27,014 nt of DNA from positions 1-27,014 of the forward strand of contig CAUFXR010000029.1 in the NCBI GenBank assembly GCA_959596515.1, read 5' to 3'. Below the pieces are notes generated by a model. That model was not told where the DNA came from, searched no databases, and saw only the letters and a program-made list of their open reading frames with translations. Below, in pieces: positions 14,678 through 23,480 of the stretch (position 1 is its first letter; every line of letters starts with the position of its first letter). The position numbers and the translations under genes were made by a program. This DNA is from an uncultured Oscillospiraceae bacterium. GTDB lineage: Bacteria; Bacillota; Clostridia; Oscillospirales; Acutalibacteraceae.

Positions 14678-14789
14678 ATGATGGATCTTAGGGAGCGAAT
14701 TCGCGATTCACGTAAATTGTTAGGCTAGCAGGACGTTAAAAAATAGGCGCTTGGGCCTATAGTTTCTATTGTTAATAGGGGAAATTGTG
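14678..14789 (+). pseudogene. probable remnant of an XRE-type HTH regulator gene
   Basis: From the ATG at 14681 the frame reads MDLRERIRDSRKLLG, a stop (TAG 14726), QDVKK, a second stop (TAG), ALGPIVSIVNRGN, then a stop overlapping the uvrB start. The pieces line up in order with the start of a helix-turn-helix (HTH_3/XRE) domain: RERIRxxRKxxGxxQxxVxxxLG...xxxxRGN. Two in-frame stops and a missing C terminus argue that it is dead. A short expressed leader peptide is the alternative. The match is by eye and covers only about 35 residues. Confidence 0.45.
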
Positions 14790-14790
14790 T

Positions 14791-16767
14791 ATGAGTAATC
14801 AAAATAATGAAGAATTATTTCAATTAGTTTCCCAATACAAGCCTACCGGAGACCAACCGCAGGCTATCGCCAAGTTGGTAGAAGGAGTCAAAAGAGGGGA
14901 TAAAGAACAGACTCTGCTGGGGGTTACAGGTTCCGGTAAGACATTTACCATGGCCAATATTATTTCACAGGTGCAAAAACCTACACTGGTTTTAGCGCAC
15001 AATAAAACTTTGGCGGCTCAGCTGTGCAGTGAGTTTCGCGAATTCTTTCCAACATCCGCAGTCGAGTATTTTGTCAGCTACTATGATTATTATCAGCCGG
15101 AAGCTTATATCCCTACAACAGACACCTATATTGAAAAGGATTCGGCGATCAATGATGAAATTGATAAGCTGCGCCATTCCGCGACCTCAGCTTTGTCTGA
15201 GCGCAGAGATGTTATTATTGTGGCCAGCGTTTCATGTATTTACAGCCTGGGAAACCCGATTGATTACCGTACCATGGTTATTTCCCTGCGCCCGGGTATG
15301 CAAAAGAACCGGGATGAGCTTTTAAAAAAACTGGTAGAGCTGCAATATGAGAGAAATGATATTAACTTTATCCGCAATAAATTCCGTGTTCGGGGAGATG
15401 TGGTGGAAATTTTTCCAGCCCAGTCCAACGATACTGCGGTGCGGGTGGAATTCTTTGGCGATGAGGTGGACAGAATCAGCGAGTTTAACCCGCTGACAGG
15501 GGATATCAAAGCGGATCTAAAGCATGTCGCTATTTATCCGGCGTCTCACTATATTGTTCCCAAAGAAAAAATGAAAGAGGCGATTCAAGAAATCGAGCGG
15601 GAGCTGGAAGAACGGCTAGCGTATTTTCGGCGGGAGGGAAAACTGCTGGAGGCCCAACGAATCGAGCAGAGAACCCGGTATGATATTGAGATGCTCCAGG
15701 AAATCGGATTTTGTAAGGGAATCGAAAACTATTCCAGGGTGATGGCAGGCCGAAAACCTGGCAGCGCGCCGTTTACGCTTTTAGATTATTTCCCAAAAGA
15801 TTACCTTTTGTTCGTAGATGAGTCCCATGTGACTCTGCCTCAGGTGCGTGGCATGTATGCCGGAGACCGGGCGAGAAAAGAAAGCCTGATTGAATATGGC
15901 TTCCGACTTCCGTCGGCCTATGACAACCGTCCGTTGAATTTTGACGAGTTTTATCAGCGGATCAACCAGGTGGTATTTGTCAGCGCAACCCCAGGCGATT
16001 TGGAAAAAGAGAAAAGCACCCAGATTGTGGAGCAGGTGATTCGTCCTACCGGCCTGTTGGATCCGGAGATCATCGTGAAGCCAACGGATGGACAGATCGA
16101 TGATTTAATTTCCGAGATCAATCTTCGAGTGGCCAAAGGTAACCGGGTGCTGGTAACCACTTTGACCAAAAAAATGGCGGAGGATCTCACCGCCTATTTG
16201 GAAGGAATGGGGATCCGGGTTCGGTATATGCATCACGATATTGATACGGTAGAACGGATGGAGATCATTCGAGATCTCCGTTTGGGAGAATTCGATGTTT
16301 TAGTCGGTATTAACCTGCTGAGAGAAGGCTTGGATATTCCGGAAGTGTCCTTGGTAGTGATTCTGGATGCGGATAAGGAGGGCTTCCTGCGCTCTGACCG
16401 TTCTCTCATTCAGACGATAGGCCGCGCCGCCAGAAACGCGGAGGGGCAAGTCATCATGTATGCGGATCAGGTGACTCCTTCCATGGAAACCGCGATTCGT
16501 GAGACCCAGCGAAGACGGGATATCCAGATCCGGTATAATCAGGAACATGGTATCACACCGAAAACGATCGTTAAGAAAGTGGCAGAGGTATTGGAAATTT
16601 CCAGCCATAAAGATGACAGAAAGTCTGGAAAGCGCCTGACGAAACTGGAACGTCAGCAGTTGATCGAGCAGCTTACCAAGGAGATGAAGGCTGCCGCGAA
16701 GCTTCTGGAATTTGAACATGCCGCCTACCTGCGAGACCGGATTAAAAAACTGCAGTCCGGGAAATGA
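14791..16767 (+). CDS. uvrB: excinuclease ABC subunit B
   Basis: UvrB verifies DNA damage delivered by UvrA and recruits UvrC for nucleotide excision repair. The 658-residue length is normal. Domains in order: helicase motif I GVTGSGKT (44-51), the YYDYYQPEAYIPTTDTYIEKD beta-hairpin region, the DEAD-like FVDESHVT motif, the C-terminal helicase half with TIGRAARN, and the UvrC-binding UVR domain at the end (QLTKEMKAAAKLLEFEHAA). ATG 14791 is chosen because AGGGG sits 9 nt upstream; a TTG at 14785 is rejected. It is followed by uvrA after 29 nt. Confidence 0.98.
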   Translation: MSNQNNEELFQLVSQYKPTGDQPQAIAKLVEGVKRGDKEQTLLGVTGSGKTFTMANIISQVQKPTLVLAHNKTLAAQLCSEFREFFPTSAVEYFVSYYDYYQPEAYIPTTDTYIEKDSAINDEIDKLRHSATSALSERRDVIIVASVSCIYSLGNPIDYRTMVISLRPGMQKNRDELLKKLVELQYERNDINFIRNKFRVRGDVVEIFPAQSNDTAVRVEFFGDEVDRISEFNPLTGDIKADLKHVAIYPASHYIVPKEKMKEAIQEIERELEERLAYFRREGKLLEAQRIEQRTRYDIEMLQEIGFCKGIENYSRVMAGRKPGSAPFTLLDYFPKDYLLFVDESHVTLPQVRGMYAGDRARKESLIEYGFRLPSAYDNRPLNFDEFYQRINQVVFVSATPGDLEKEKSTQIVEQVIRPTGLLDPEIIVKPTDGQIDDLISEINLRVAKGNRVLVTTLTKKMAEDLTAYLEGMGIRVRYMHHDIDTVERMEIIRDLRLGEFDVLVGINLLREGLDIPEVSLVVILDADKEGFLRSDRSLIQTIGRAARNAEGQVIMYADQVTPSMETAIRETQRRRDIQIRYNQEHGITPKTIVKKVAEVLEISSHKDDRKSGKRLTKLERQQLIEQLTKEMKAAAKLLEFEHAAYLRDRIKKLQSGK

Positions 16768-16796
16768 TTTGATTAAAAACTAAGGAGAGCGTTGTT

Positions 16797-19619
16797 TTGT
16801 CTAGTAAAAGTATTTTTGTAAAAGGAGCCAGAGAGCATAACCTTAAAAATATTGACTTGGAGATTCCTAGAGATCAGTTGGTAGTGTTCACGGGGCTATC
16901 CGGTTCCGGAAAATCCTCGCTGGCCTTTGATACGATTTACGCTGAAGGTCAGCGCCGGTATGTGGAATCTCTTTCCTCCTATGCCCGTCAATTTTTGGGA
17001 CAGATGGAAAAGCCGGATGTGGATTACATCGAAGGTTTGTCTCCGGCCATTTCTATCGATCAAAAAACCACCTCAAAAAACCCTAGGTCAACTGTTGGCA
17101 CGGTAACCGAGATTTATGACTATCTCAGATTGTTATATGCTAGAATTGGCGTTCCGCACTGTCCGGTGTGCGGCAAAGAGATCAAACAGCAAACCATCGA
17201 TCAAATTGTGGATCAGGTCATGGCTTTACCAGGCGGCACCAAAATTATGGTGCTGGCTCCGGTCATCCGGGGAAGAAAGGGCGAACATGTAAAAGAATTT
17301 GAGGCTGCCCGAAAAAGCGGATATGTCCGCGTTCGTGTGGATGGCCTGATTTATGACCTGTCTGAGACCATCAAACTGGAGAAAAATAAAAAACATACCA
17401 TCGAAATTGTCGTGGACCGTTTGGTGATTAAGCCTGAGATCCGTTCCCGGCTTTCCGATTCCATTGAAACCGCATCCAGCCTGACGGGAGGTTTGACGAT
17501 TATTAATGTCGTGGATGGGAAGGATATCACCTTTTCGCAGAATTACGCCTGCCCTGAGCATGGAATTAGTATTGATGAACTGACGCCTCGGATGTTTTCC
17601 TTCAATAACCCCTTTGGAGCTTGCAAAAAGTGTACCGGATTGGGCGTGTTTATGAAGGTGGATCCGGATTTAGTGATCCCCAACAAGGAGCTTTCTGTTC
17701 GACAGGGAGGAATTAAGGCCAGTGGCTGGGCTATGGAGGGCAGCACCATCGCCTCCATGTATTTCGAGGCACTGGCGAAGCAATACCATTTTTCTCTGGA
17801 TACTCCCATCAAGGATTTGCCGGCTGACATTGTGAATTTACTGTTGTATGGAACGCCGGCGGAAGATAAAATCAAGATTGTTCGAAAAAACGAGTACGGT
17901 AGCGGCACCTACTATACCAAGTTTGAAGGAATTATCAATAATTTGGAGCGTCGATTCCGGGAGACCTCCAGTAATTGGATCAAGGAAGAGATCGAAGGGT
18001 TTATGAGTGAAATCCCCTGTGATGAATGTCATGGGAAGCGCCTGAACCCGGAGAGCCTGTCCGTTACGGTAGGCGGGATCAATATCAGCGATTTCTGTGA
18101 AAAGTCTGTTTCCGACGCGCTGGAATTTGTCACGAATTTGCAACTTACCGATCGGGAACGGATGATCGCGAAAGCGATTCTGAAGGAAATCATCGAGCGG
18201 CTGGGTTTTCTGCAAAGCGTTGGTCTGGAATATCTGACCTTATCCCGGGCGAGCGGGACCCTCTCCGGCGGGGAAAGCCAGAGAATTCGTTTGGCCACCC
18301 AAATCGGTTCCTCTTTAATGGGAGTCCTGTATATTCTAGATGAGCCCAGTATAGGTTTGCACCAGCGGGATAATGATAAGCTCCTGGGAACCCTGAAGCA
18401 TCTACGGGATTTGGGAAACACAGTGATCGTTGTGGAACATGACGAGGATACTATGTACGCCGCAGATTATATAGTAGACGTGGGGCCGGGCGCTGGAGTC
18501 AAAGGTGGAGAAATTGTTTGCGCTGGCACGGTAGATGAGATCAAAGCCTGCGAACGGTCAATCACTGGACAGTACCTGAGCGGTAAAAAGCAGGTAGCGG
18601 TGCCGGAAAAGCGCCGAAAGGGAAACGGAAAAACGTTAAAGATTGTCGGCGCAAGGCAAAATAACTTAAAAAATATTGACGTAAAAATCCCATTGGGAAA
18701 GCTGGTGTGCGTCACCGGGGTTTCCGGTTCAGGAAAATCTTCTCTAATCAATGAGATTTTGTATAAGCATCTGGCTTCTGAACTGAACGGCGCGAAATGC
18801 AGGGCTGGAGAACATGATAAAATTACCGGCCTTCAGTATCTGGACAAGGTCATCGATATCAACCAGTCGCCCATTGGCAGAACGCCCCGGTCAAATCCCG
18901 CTACGTATACTGGACTGTTTAACGATATTCGGGAGCTTTTTGCTTCCACCCAGGAAGCGAAAATGCGTGGCTTCAACAGCGGAAGATTTTCTTTTAATGT
19001 GAAGGGAGGACGGTGCGAGGCTTGCCAGGGAGACGGTATTCTAAAAATCGAGATGCATTTTTTGCCGGATATTTATGTTCCCTGTGAGGTATGCAAAGGG
19101 AAACGGTATAATCGGGAAACCTTGGAGGTCAAATATAAAGATAAAAATATTTACGATGTGCTGGAAATGACAGTGGACGAGGGACTTGAGTTTTTCGCTT
19201 CGCTTCCAAAGATCGCCCGTAAGCTCCAGACGCTCCAAGATGTCGGATTGGGATATGTAAAGATCGGACAATCCTCCACCACGCTTTCCGGTGGTGAGGC
19301 TCAAAGAGTAAAGCTGGCCACCGAACTTTCTAAGCGTTCTACCGGAAAGACTATCTATATTTTAGATGAGCCGACTACCGGTCTGCATATTGCCGATGTG
19401 CACCGTTTGGTCGATGTGCTGCAAAAGCTGGTAGACGCCGGCAATACTGTCGTGGTGATCGAGCATAATCTGGATTTAATCAAAACCGCGGACCACATTA
19501 TCGATTTAGGTCCGGAGGGTGGAGACAAAGGAGGCTTCATCGTTGCGGAGGGAACCCCGGAGGAAATCTCGAAAGTAGAAAATTCCTATACAGGACGTTA
19601 TTTGAAAAAAATGCTGTGA
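16797..19619 (+). CDS. uvrA: excinuclease ABC subunit A
   Basis: UvrA is the damage-sensing ATPase of nucleotide excision repair. The 940-residue protein has two ABC modules: Walker A GLSGSGKSS (33-41) and a second GVSGSGKSS near residue 640, with signature motifs LSGGESQRIRLA and LSGGEAQRVKLA. The zinc-binding cysteine pairs CxxC are present in each half, including CEACQGDG...CEVCKGK in the C-terminal module. The start is TTG at 16797, with AAGGAGAG 9 nt upstream; no nearby ATG competes. It forms an operon with uvrB. Confidence 0.98.
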   Translation: MSSKSIFVKGAREHNLKNIDLEIPRDQLVVFTGLSGSGKSSLAFDTIYAEGQRRYVESLSSYARQFLGQMEKPDVDYIEGLSPAISIDQKTTSKNPRSTVGTVTEIYDYLRLLYARIGVPHCPVCGKEIKQQTIDQIVDQVMALPGGTKIMVLAPVIRGRKGEHVKEFEAARKSGYVRVRVDGLIYDLSETIKLEKNKKHTIEIVVDRLVIKPEIRSRLSDSIETASSLTGGLTIINVVDGKDITFSQNYACPEHGISIDELTPRMFSFNNPFGACKKCTGLGVFMKVDPDLVIPNKELSVRQGGIKASGWAMEGSTIASMYFEALAKQYHFSLDTPIKDLPADIVNLLLYGTPAEDKIKIVRKNEYGSGTYYTKFEGIINNLERRFRETSSNWIKEEIEGFMSEIPCDECHGKRLNPESLSVTVGGINISDFCEKSVSDALEFVTNLQLTDRERMIAKAILKEIIERLGFLQSVGLEYLTLSRASGTLSGGESQRIRLATQIGSSLMGVLYILDEPSIGLHQRDNDKLLGTLKHLRDLGNTVIVVEHDEDTMYAADYIVDVGPGAGVKGGEIVCAGTVDEIKACERSITGQYLSGKKQVAVPEKRRKGNGKTLKIVGARQNNLKNIDVKIPLGKLVCVTGVSGSGKSSLINEILYKHLASELNGAKCRAGEHDKITGLQYLDKVIDINQSPIGRTPRSNPATYTGLFNDIRELFASTQEAKMRGFNSGRFSFNVKGGRCEACQGDGILKIEMHFLPDIYVPCEVCKGKRYNRETLEVKYKDKNIYDVLEMTVDEGLEFFASLPKIARKLQTLQDVGLGYVKIGQSSTTLSGGEAQRVKLATELSKRSTGKTIYILDEPTTGLHIADVHRLVDVLQKLVDAGNTVVVIEHNLDLIKTADHIIDLGPEGGDKGGFIVAEGTPEEISKVENSYTGRYLKKML

Positions 19620-20207
19620 ATTAGATTTTCTGGAAAATTCGGCGCTTGAAAAGATGAAAAAGAATTTTATCACGGTAAATTTCTTCAAAGGAACTGTGTC
19701 ACTCTTTTCTCGCATCGTTTGGCCATCTCCGCGACAGGACGGGCAACCAGGCGTGAAGCTTTTTGGGGGGCTGTCAAGCTCTAGATTAGAAAAGTTTTTC
19801 TCGCTTCATGCGCAAGAAAAAGTTTTTTGCTCTCCGGAAGCGCTGAGCCCCATATGCTCCTACGATATCAATCTTTTTGATACGTTACTCATGCTTTTCT
19901 GATATATTGTTCATGAATAAGCTGACCCGGCAGAAAGTCACCTGAAAAAAACAGGTGGCTTTTTTGTCCGTATTTAAACTAAAGATACAAGACAAAGATA
20001 CAAGCAATAACCGGAAAATAAAATTCCAACTATAGCAAGGTATGGTTCTATCGGATCCAACTTACTAAATGATAAGAACTATCTTCAGAAAAGCCATATT
20101 TTCCACCAATAAAAAGTTTACAATTAGTTAATGCACCCTATGAGAAAATAGTGTAAAATACAGTTGTTATTTTAAAAAGAGAACGCTGTGGAAATGGAGT
20201 TATCGCT
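19620..20207. other. intergenic region after uvrA
   Basis: No gene is supported. An 82-codon open frame (19654-19902) has no recognisable product and unusual composition, so I leave it out. The stretch at 19787-19835 holds a loose TTTTTCT/AGAAAAA inverted repeat. A terminator lies at 19934-19965. Upstream of the next gene a weak promoter may exist (TTTACA at 20117, TATGAG at 20139), but I do not rely on it. Confidence 0.5.
19934..19965 (+). terminator. intrinsic terminator downstream of uvrBA
   Basis: AAAGTCACCTG pairs with CAGGTGGCTTTTTT around an all-A loop, with one G-T pair, and ends in six T residues. It lies about 315 nt after uvrA, leaving a long 3-prime untranslated stretch. Confidence 0.88.
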
Positions 20208-21095
20208 GTGTTTGGTTACATCCGGCCCAATAAGCCTGAGCTGCTGGTCAAGGAATATGACCTTTATAAAAGCGCTTATTGCGGTTTGTGTAAACGGATG
20301 GGAAAAGATTACGGCCGGCTTTCCCGACTGGCGTTAAGTTATGACGGCACGTTTTTGGCGATGTTATCCATAGCGCTGCGGGAAGATTGCCCGGGGTTTG
20401 AAGCGGGACGGTGTGTAGTAAACCCTACAAAGCGGTGTGCTTATTGTACCGGCTACGAAGAGAGTTATGCTTACGCCGGTGCGGTTTCGGTGTTGACCGC
20501 TTACTACAAGATCAAGGATGATATAAAGGATTCCGGCTTTTTGGGGAAAATCCGTTCTGCCTGCCTTTTGCCTTTCGCTGTACGGGGCTATCATAAGGCG
20601 AGAAAAAGATACCCAGAGCTCAATTCCATTGTATACGAATATATCGAAGCACAGTCAAAAGTAGAGAAAGATCCCGAGACGGGCATTGACGCCGCTGCGG
20701 AGCCTACTGCGGTGATGTTGCGTAAAGTTTTGATGCCGGTAGCCGGCGGGGATCAGATGCTGGAAGCCATTTTTCTCCAATTAGGTTATTTTCTGGGCCG
20801 GTGGATTTATTTGATTGACGCGGCGGATGATATAGAAAAGGATCAAAAGAGAAACAACTTTAATCCTTTTGTTAAAAAATTAATCCGTGAACGGGAAACC
20901 CCTCTGCAAGGGGAGGTATTGGCGGATTATTGTAATGGCGTATTGAATCAAACCCTTTCCCAGATTATTTTGTCCTATCAATTGTTGTCGCTGCATCATT
21001 TTGATACGGTGATTTCAAATATTTTAACCCAAGGCCTTCCGGCCATGCAGAAATTGGTCCTATATGACAGAAAGGCGAAAAGGGAAAAAGTTTAA
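20208..21095 (+). CDS. DUF5685-like protein with two Asp-rich motifs
   Basis: A 295-residue protein resembling the uncharacterised DUF5685 family of Clostridia (MFGYIRPNKPEL start, YxxYKSAYCGLCK, LSYDGTFLAML). Cys residues at 25, 28, 61, 69, 77 and 80 could bind a metal. Two acidic motifs stand out: DDIKD (104-108) and DAADDIEKD (204-212), about 100 residues apart. That spacing recalls the paired metal-binding motifs of class I isoprenoid synthases, but this is inference; overall it shows no other hallmark I can confirm. The start is GTG at 20208, with GGAG 8 nt upstream. It is followed by a J-domain gene, a neighbourhood that suggests a shared role. Function unknown. Confidence 0.75.
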   Translation: MFGYIRPNKPELLVKEYDLYKSAYCGLCKRMGKDYGRLSRLALSYDGTFLAMLSIALREDCPGFEAGRCVVNPTKRCAYCTGYEESYAYAGAVSVLTAYYKIKDDIKDSGFLGKIRSACLLPFAVRGYHKARKRYPELNSIVYEYIEAQSKVEKDPETGIDAAAEPTAVMLRKVLMPVAGGDQMLEAIFLQLGYFLGRWIYLIDAADDIEKDQKRNNFNPFVKKLIRERETPLQGEVLADYCNGVLNQTLSQIILSYQLLSLHHFDTVISNILTQGLPAMQKLVLYDRKAKREKV

Positions 21096-21139
21096 AGCGC
21101 GCTCTCAATTTTTATGGGGCAAACCCATTGGAGGTAACA

Positions 21140-21802
21140 ATGTCAGATCCGTATAAAGTATTAGGAGTATCGCCGAACGCTACCGACGATGAAATTAAAA
21201 CCGCATATCGGGAGCTGGCGAAAAAATATCATCCGGATAATTATTCGGAAAGCCCGCTGGCGGACCTTGCGTCTGAAAAGATGAAGGAAATCAATGAGGC
21301 TTATGATACCATTATGAACGACCGGAAAGCCCGTGCCAATAATGGGGGCTATCAGCAGCAGAATAGTTATGGTGGATACCAAGGCGGCTATCAGGGAAGC
21401 TACCAGCCAGGCGCCTCCTATGGAAGAAGCACGGAATACAGCGATGTCCGAAATTTGCTGATGAACGGAAGAATCGCGGATGCAGAACAGATTTTAGACG
21501 GCGTTCCCGCCGGCCGCAGAGGCGGAGAGTGGTATTTTCTGAAAGGAACCTGTTTATATAAAAAAGGGTGGATGGAAGAAGCCTATAATAATTTTTCTAC
21601 CGCTTGCAATATGGATCCCGGTAATATGGAGTACCGAGCGGCGATGAATCAATGTCAAAACCAGAGGAACGGCGCTTATGGCGGATATAATCGTACAGCT
21701 CCTGCCGCCGGAGGATGCAACGCTTGTGATGTGTGTTCTTCTCTGATCTGTGCGGATTGCTGTTGCGAATGTATGGGCGGGGATTTGATCCCCTGCTGCT
21801 AA
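21140..21802 (+). CDS. J-domain (DnaJ-like) protein with Cys-rich tail
   Basis: A 220-residue protein with an N-terminal J domain (residues 2-65; HPD at 31-33), so it should stimulate an Hsp70 such as DnaK. A Gly/Tyr/Gln-rich linker (about 69-95) follows, then a TPR-like helical region (about 100-172). The last 28 residues hold ten cysteines, from CNACDVC (193-199) to the terminal CC. It lacks the DnaJ zinc-finger repeats (CxxCxGxG) and is not the general chaperone DnaJ. The tail may bind metal, form disulfides or be lipid-modified. GGAGG sits 6 nt before the ATG. It lies between the DUF5685-like and membrane-protein genes. Confidence 0.88.
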   Translation: MSDPYKVLGVSPNATDDEIKTAYRELAKKYHPDNYSESPLADLASEKMKEINEAYDTIMNDRKARANNGGYQQQNSYGGYQGGYQGSYQPGASYGRSTEYSDVRNLLMNGRIADAEQILDGVPAGRRGGEWYFLKGTCLYKKGWMEEAYNNFSTACNMDPGNMEYRAAMNQCQNQRNGAYGGYNRTAPAAGGCNACDVCSSLICADCCCECMGGDLIPCC

Positions 21803-21821
21803 CCAGATAGGAGGCTTCCGT

Positions 21822-22355
21822 TTGAGTAAAAGTGGAAAGATAGCTCTTGGAGGGTTACTGACGGCGCTGGGAGTGGTGCTGATGTTTCTCACTGGGCTGA
21901 TTCCGATTGGCACCTATGCTTTACCGGCTATCGCGGGAGTATTGCTGATTGTGGCGGTAATTGAAATCGGAGCCAAATGGGCATGGATGATTTATGCCGC
22001 AGTCGCGGTGCTTTCGCTGTTGTTCGCCGCGGATAAAGAGGCAGCTCTTTTATATGTGTTGTTCTTTGGATATTATCCGGTTTTAAAATCTTTTTTAGAG
22101 CGAATTTCAAATAAAATTTTTGCCTGGATCAGCAAATTCGCGGTATTCAATGTAGCTGTAGTTGCCTGTTTCTTTTTAGCTGTTAACTTTTTGCAGCTTC
22201 CCGAGGAATCTTTTACTGTATTCGGTATTTATCTGCCGTGGGTCTTTTTAATCCTTGGCAATGTGGTGTTCTTAATTTATGATATCGCTTTGTCCGGTTT
22301 GGTCGCTACTTATGTGGAAAAACTGCATCACCGAGTAACCAAAACCTTAAAATAA
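21822..22355 (+). CDS. small conserved integral membrane protein
   Basis: A 177-residue protein with about five hydrophobic segments and short loops; no catalytic motif is visible. The N terminus (MSKSGKIALGGLLTALGVVLMFL) resembles clostridial membrane proteins sometimes labelled as putative ECF-transporter S components, but I cannot confirm that. The start is TTG at 21822, with AGGAGG 7 nt upstream. It lies 19 nt after the J-domain gene and is closed by a terminator, so it is the last gene of the three-gene unit. Confidence 0.75.
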   Translation: MSKSGKIALGGLLTALGVVLMFLTGLIPIGTYALPAIAGVLLIVAVIEIGAKWAWMIYAAVAVLSLLFAADKEAALLYVLFFGYYPVLKSFLERISNKIFAWISKFAVFNVAVVACFFLAVNFLQLPEESFTVFGIYLPWVFLILGNVVFLIYDIALSGLVATYVEKLHHRVTKTLK

Positions 22356-22402
22356 AACACATCCGAATGATAAAGATACGCTTTATATTCGGATGTGTTT
22401 TT
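22354..22402 (+). terminator. intrinsic terminator of the three-gene unit
   Basis: The arms AAAACACATCCGAAT and ATTCGGATGTGTTTT pair, and ATAAAG/CTTTAT extends the stem inward past one bulged G. It begins at the stop codon of the membrane protein gene. Confidence 0.92.
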
Positions 22403-22420
22403 GCGTTTTTGTGAAATGAA

Positions 22421-22479
22421 CTTGCAAAAAAGTAAAGGAAAAACGCCGAATCACCTATTTTTCACTTGATTTTTGCAAG
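22421..22479. promoter_or_regulatory. 10-bp inverted repeat upstream of the RpiR-type gene
   Basis: CTTGCAAAAA (22421-22430) and TTTTTGCAAG (22470-22479) are exact complements 39 bp apart. A possible -35 TTGATT (22466) overlaps the right arm, with a weak -10 TACTAT (22489-22494). The pair could be two half-sites for autoregulation. Confidence 0.4.
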
Positions 22480-22604
22480 ATTAAGTTTTACTATGAATGA
22501 TAGAATTAAAAAATTTAGGATTTTCCAGTTAGAAAAGTTTATAGCGGAATAAAAATAAATGGAAACTTACCAGAGACAGAACCGCAATAAGGAGTGGACT
22601 TGGC

Positions 22605-23480
22605 GTGAAACATTTATTATCTCGTATCGAGAAAATGATGCCCGGTTTTTCGAAAGGCCAACGGCGTATTGCCCAATATATTGAAGACCATTATGATAAG
22701 GCTGCCTTTATGACTGCCTCCAAGCTGGGGGCAACTGTTGGCGTCAGTGAATCCACAGTGGTGCGTTTTGCAACAGAAGTGGGTTACGACGGATATCCGC
22801 AGCTTCAGAAAGCCATGCAGGAAATGATACGGAATAAGCTAACCTCGGTTCAGCGGATCGAGGTTACCAGCAACCGGATCGGCGATGCGGATATTCTCGA
22901 CAGTGTGCTGAATCAGGATATTGATAAAATTCGTAGAACTCTGGAGGAAACCTCTCACAAAGATTTTTATGAAGCGGTAGATGCCATTGTTTCCGCGAGA
23001 AAAATTTATATTTTAGCTGCCCGGAGTGCTTCTGCTCTGGGAATATTCTTGAACTATTATTTCAGCCTGATTTTCGAGAAAGTTGAACTGGTGACTACGA
23101 CCAGCAAAACAGAGCTTTACGAGAAAATGTTTCGCATTAATGAGGAGGATGTAGTCGTCGGCATCAGTTTTCCCCGGTATTCGAAGCAGGCGGTCAATGC
23201 GATGAATTTTGCGAAACGAAAAGGCGCGAAAGGGATCGCTTTGACGGACAGCCTTTTGTCGCCTTTGGCGCAACAGGCTGACTATGTTTTATTGGCCAGA
23301 AGCGATATGGCTTCTGTAGTAGACAGCTTGGTAGCGCCGTTAAGTCTGATTAATGCGATAATCGTGGCTACGGCTTTAAAGAAAAAGGACGAGGTTTCGG
23401 AGACCTTCCAAAACCTGGAGGAGATCTGGGCTGAATATGAGGTCTACGAGAGGGTTGAGGAGGATCCTGTTGAAGCTTGA
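22605..23480 (+). CDS. MurR/RpiR-family transcriptional regulator
   Basis: A 291-residue regulator with an N-terminal HTH_6 domain (about 1-77; VSESTVVRFATEVGYDGYPQLQ) and a SIS phosphosugar-binding domain (about 120-260; VVVGISFPRYSKQ). Such proteins sense sugar phosphates and control sugar or cell-wall genes. The start is GTG at 22605 with AAGGAG 10 nt upstream. Its last 11 bases overlap the start of the flavoprotein gene, so it is translated with the housekeeping operon cmk-plsC-ispH. That suggests either a control link to envelope precursor supply or simple read-through (inference). Confidence 0.92.
   Translation: MKHLLSRIEKMMPGFSKGQRRIAQYIEDHYDKAAFMTASKLGATVGVSESTVVRFATEVGYDGYPQLQKAMQEMIRNKLTSVQRIEVTSNRIGDADILDSVLNQDIDKIRRTLEETSHKDFYEAVDAIVSARKIYILAARSASALGIFLNYYFSLIFEKVELVTTTSKTELYEKMFRINEEDVVVGISFPRYSKQAVNAMNFAKRKGAKGIALTDSLLSPLAQQADYVLLARSDMASVVDSLVAPLSLINAIIVATALKKKDEVSETFQNLEEIWAEYEVYERVEEDPVEA

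Noticed and set aside
14560..14790. LexA/SOS box for uvrBA
   Set aside because: No GAAC-N4-GTTC-like dyad is found; the GCGAATTCGC palindrome at 14695-14704 does not fit a clostridial SOS box.
19654..19902. 82-codon open frame after uvrA
   Set aside because: No family resemblance, no good ribosome binding site, and its 3-prime region is a plain intergenic stretch.
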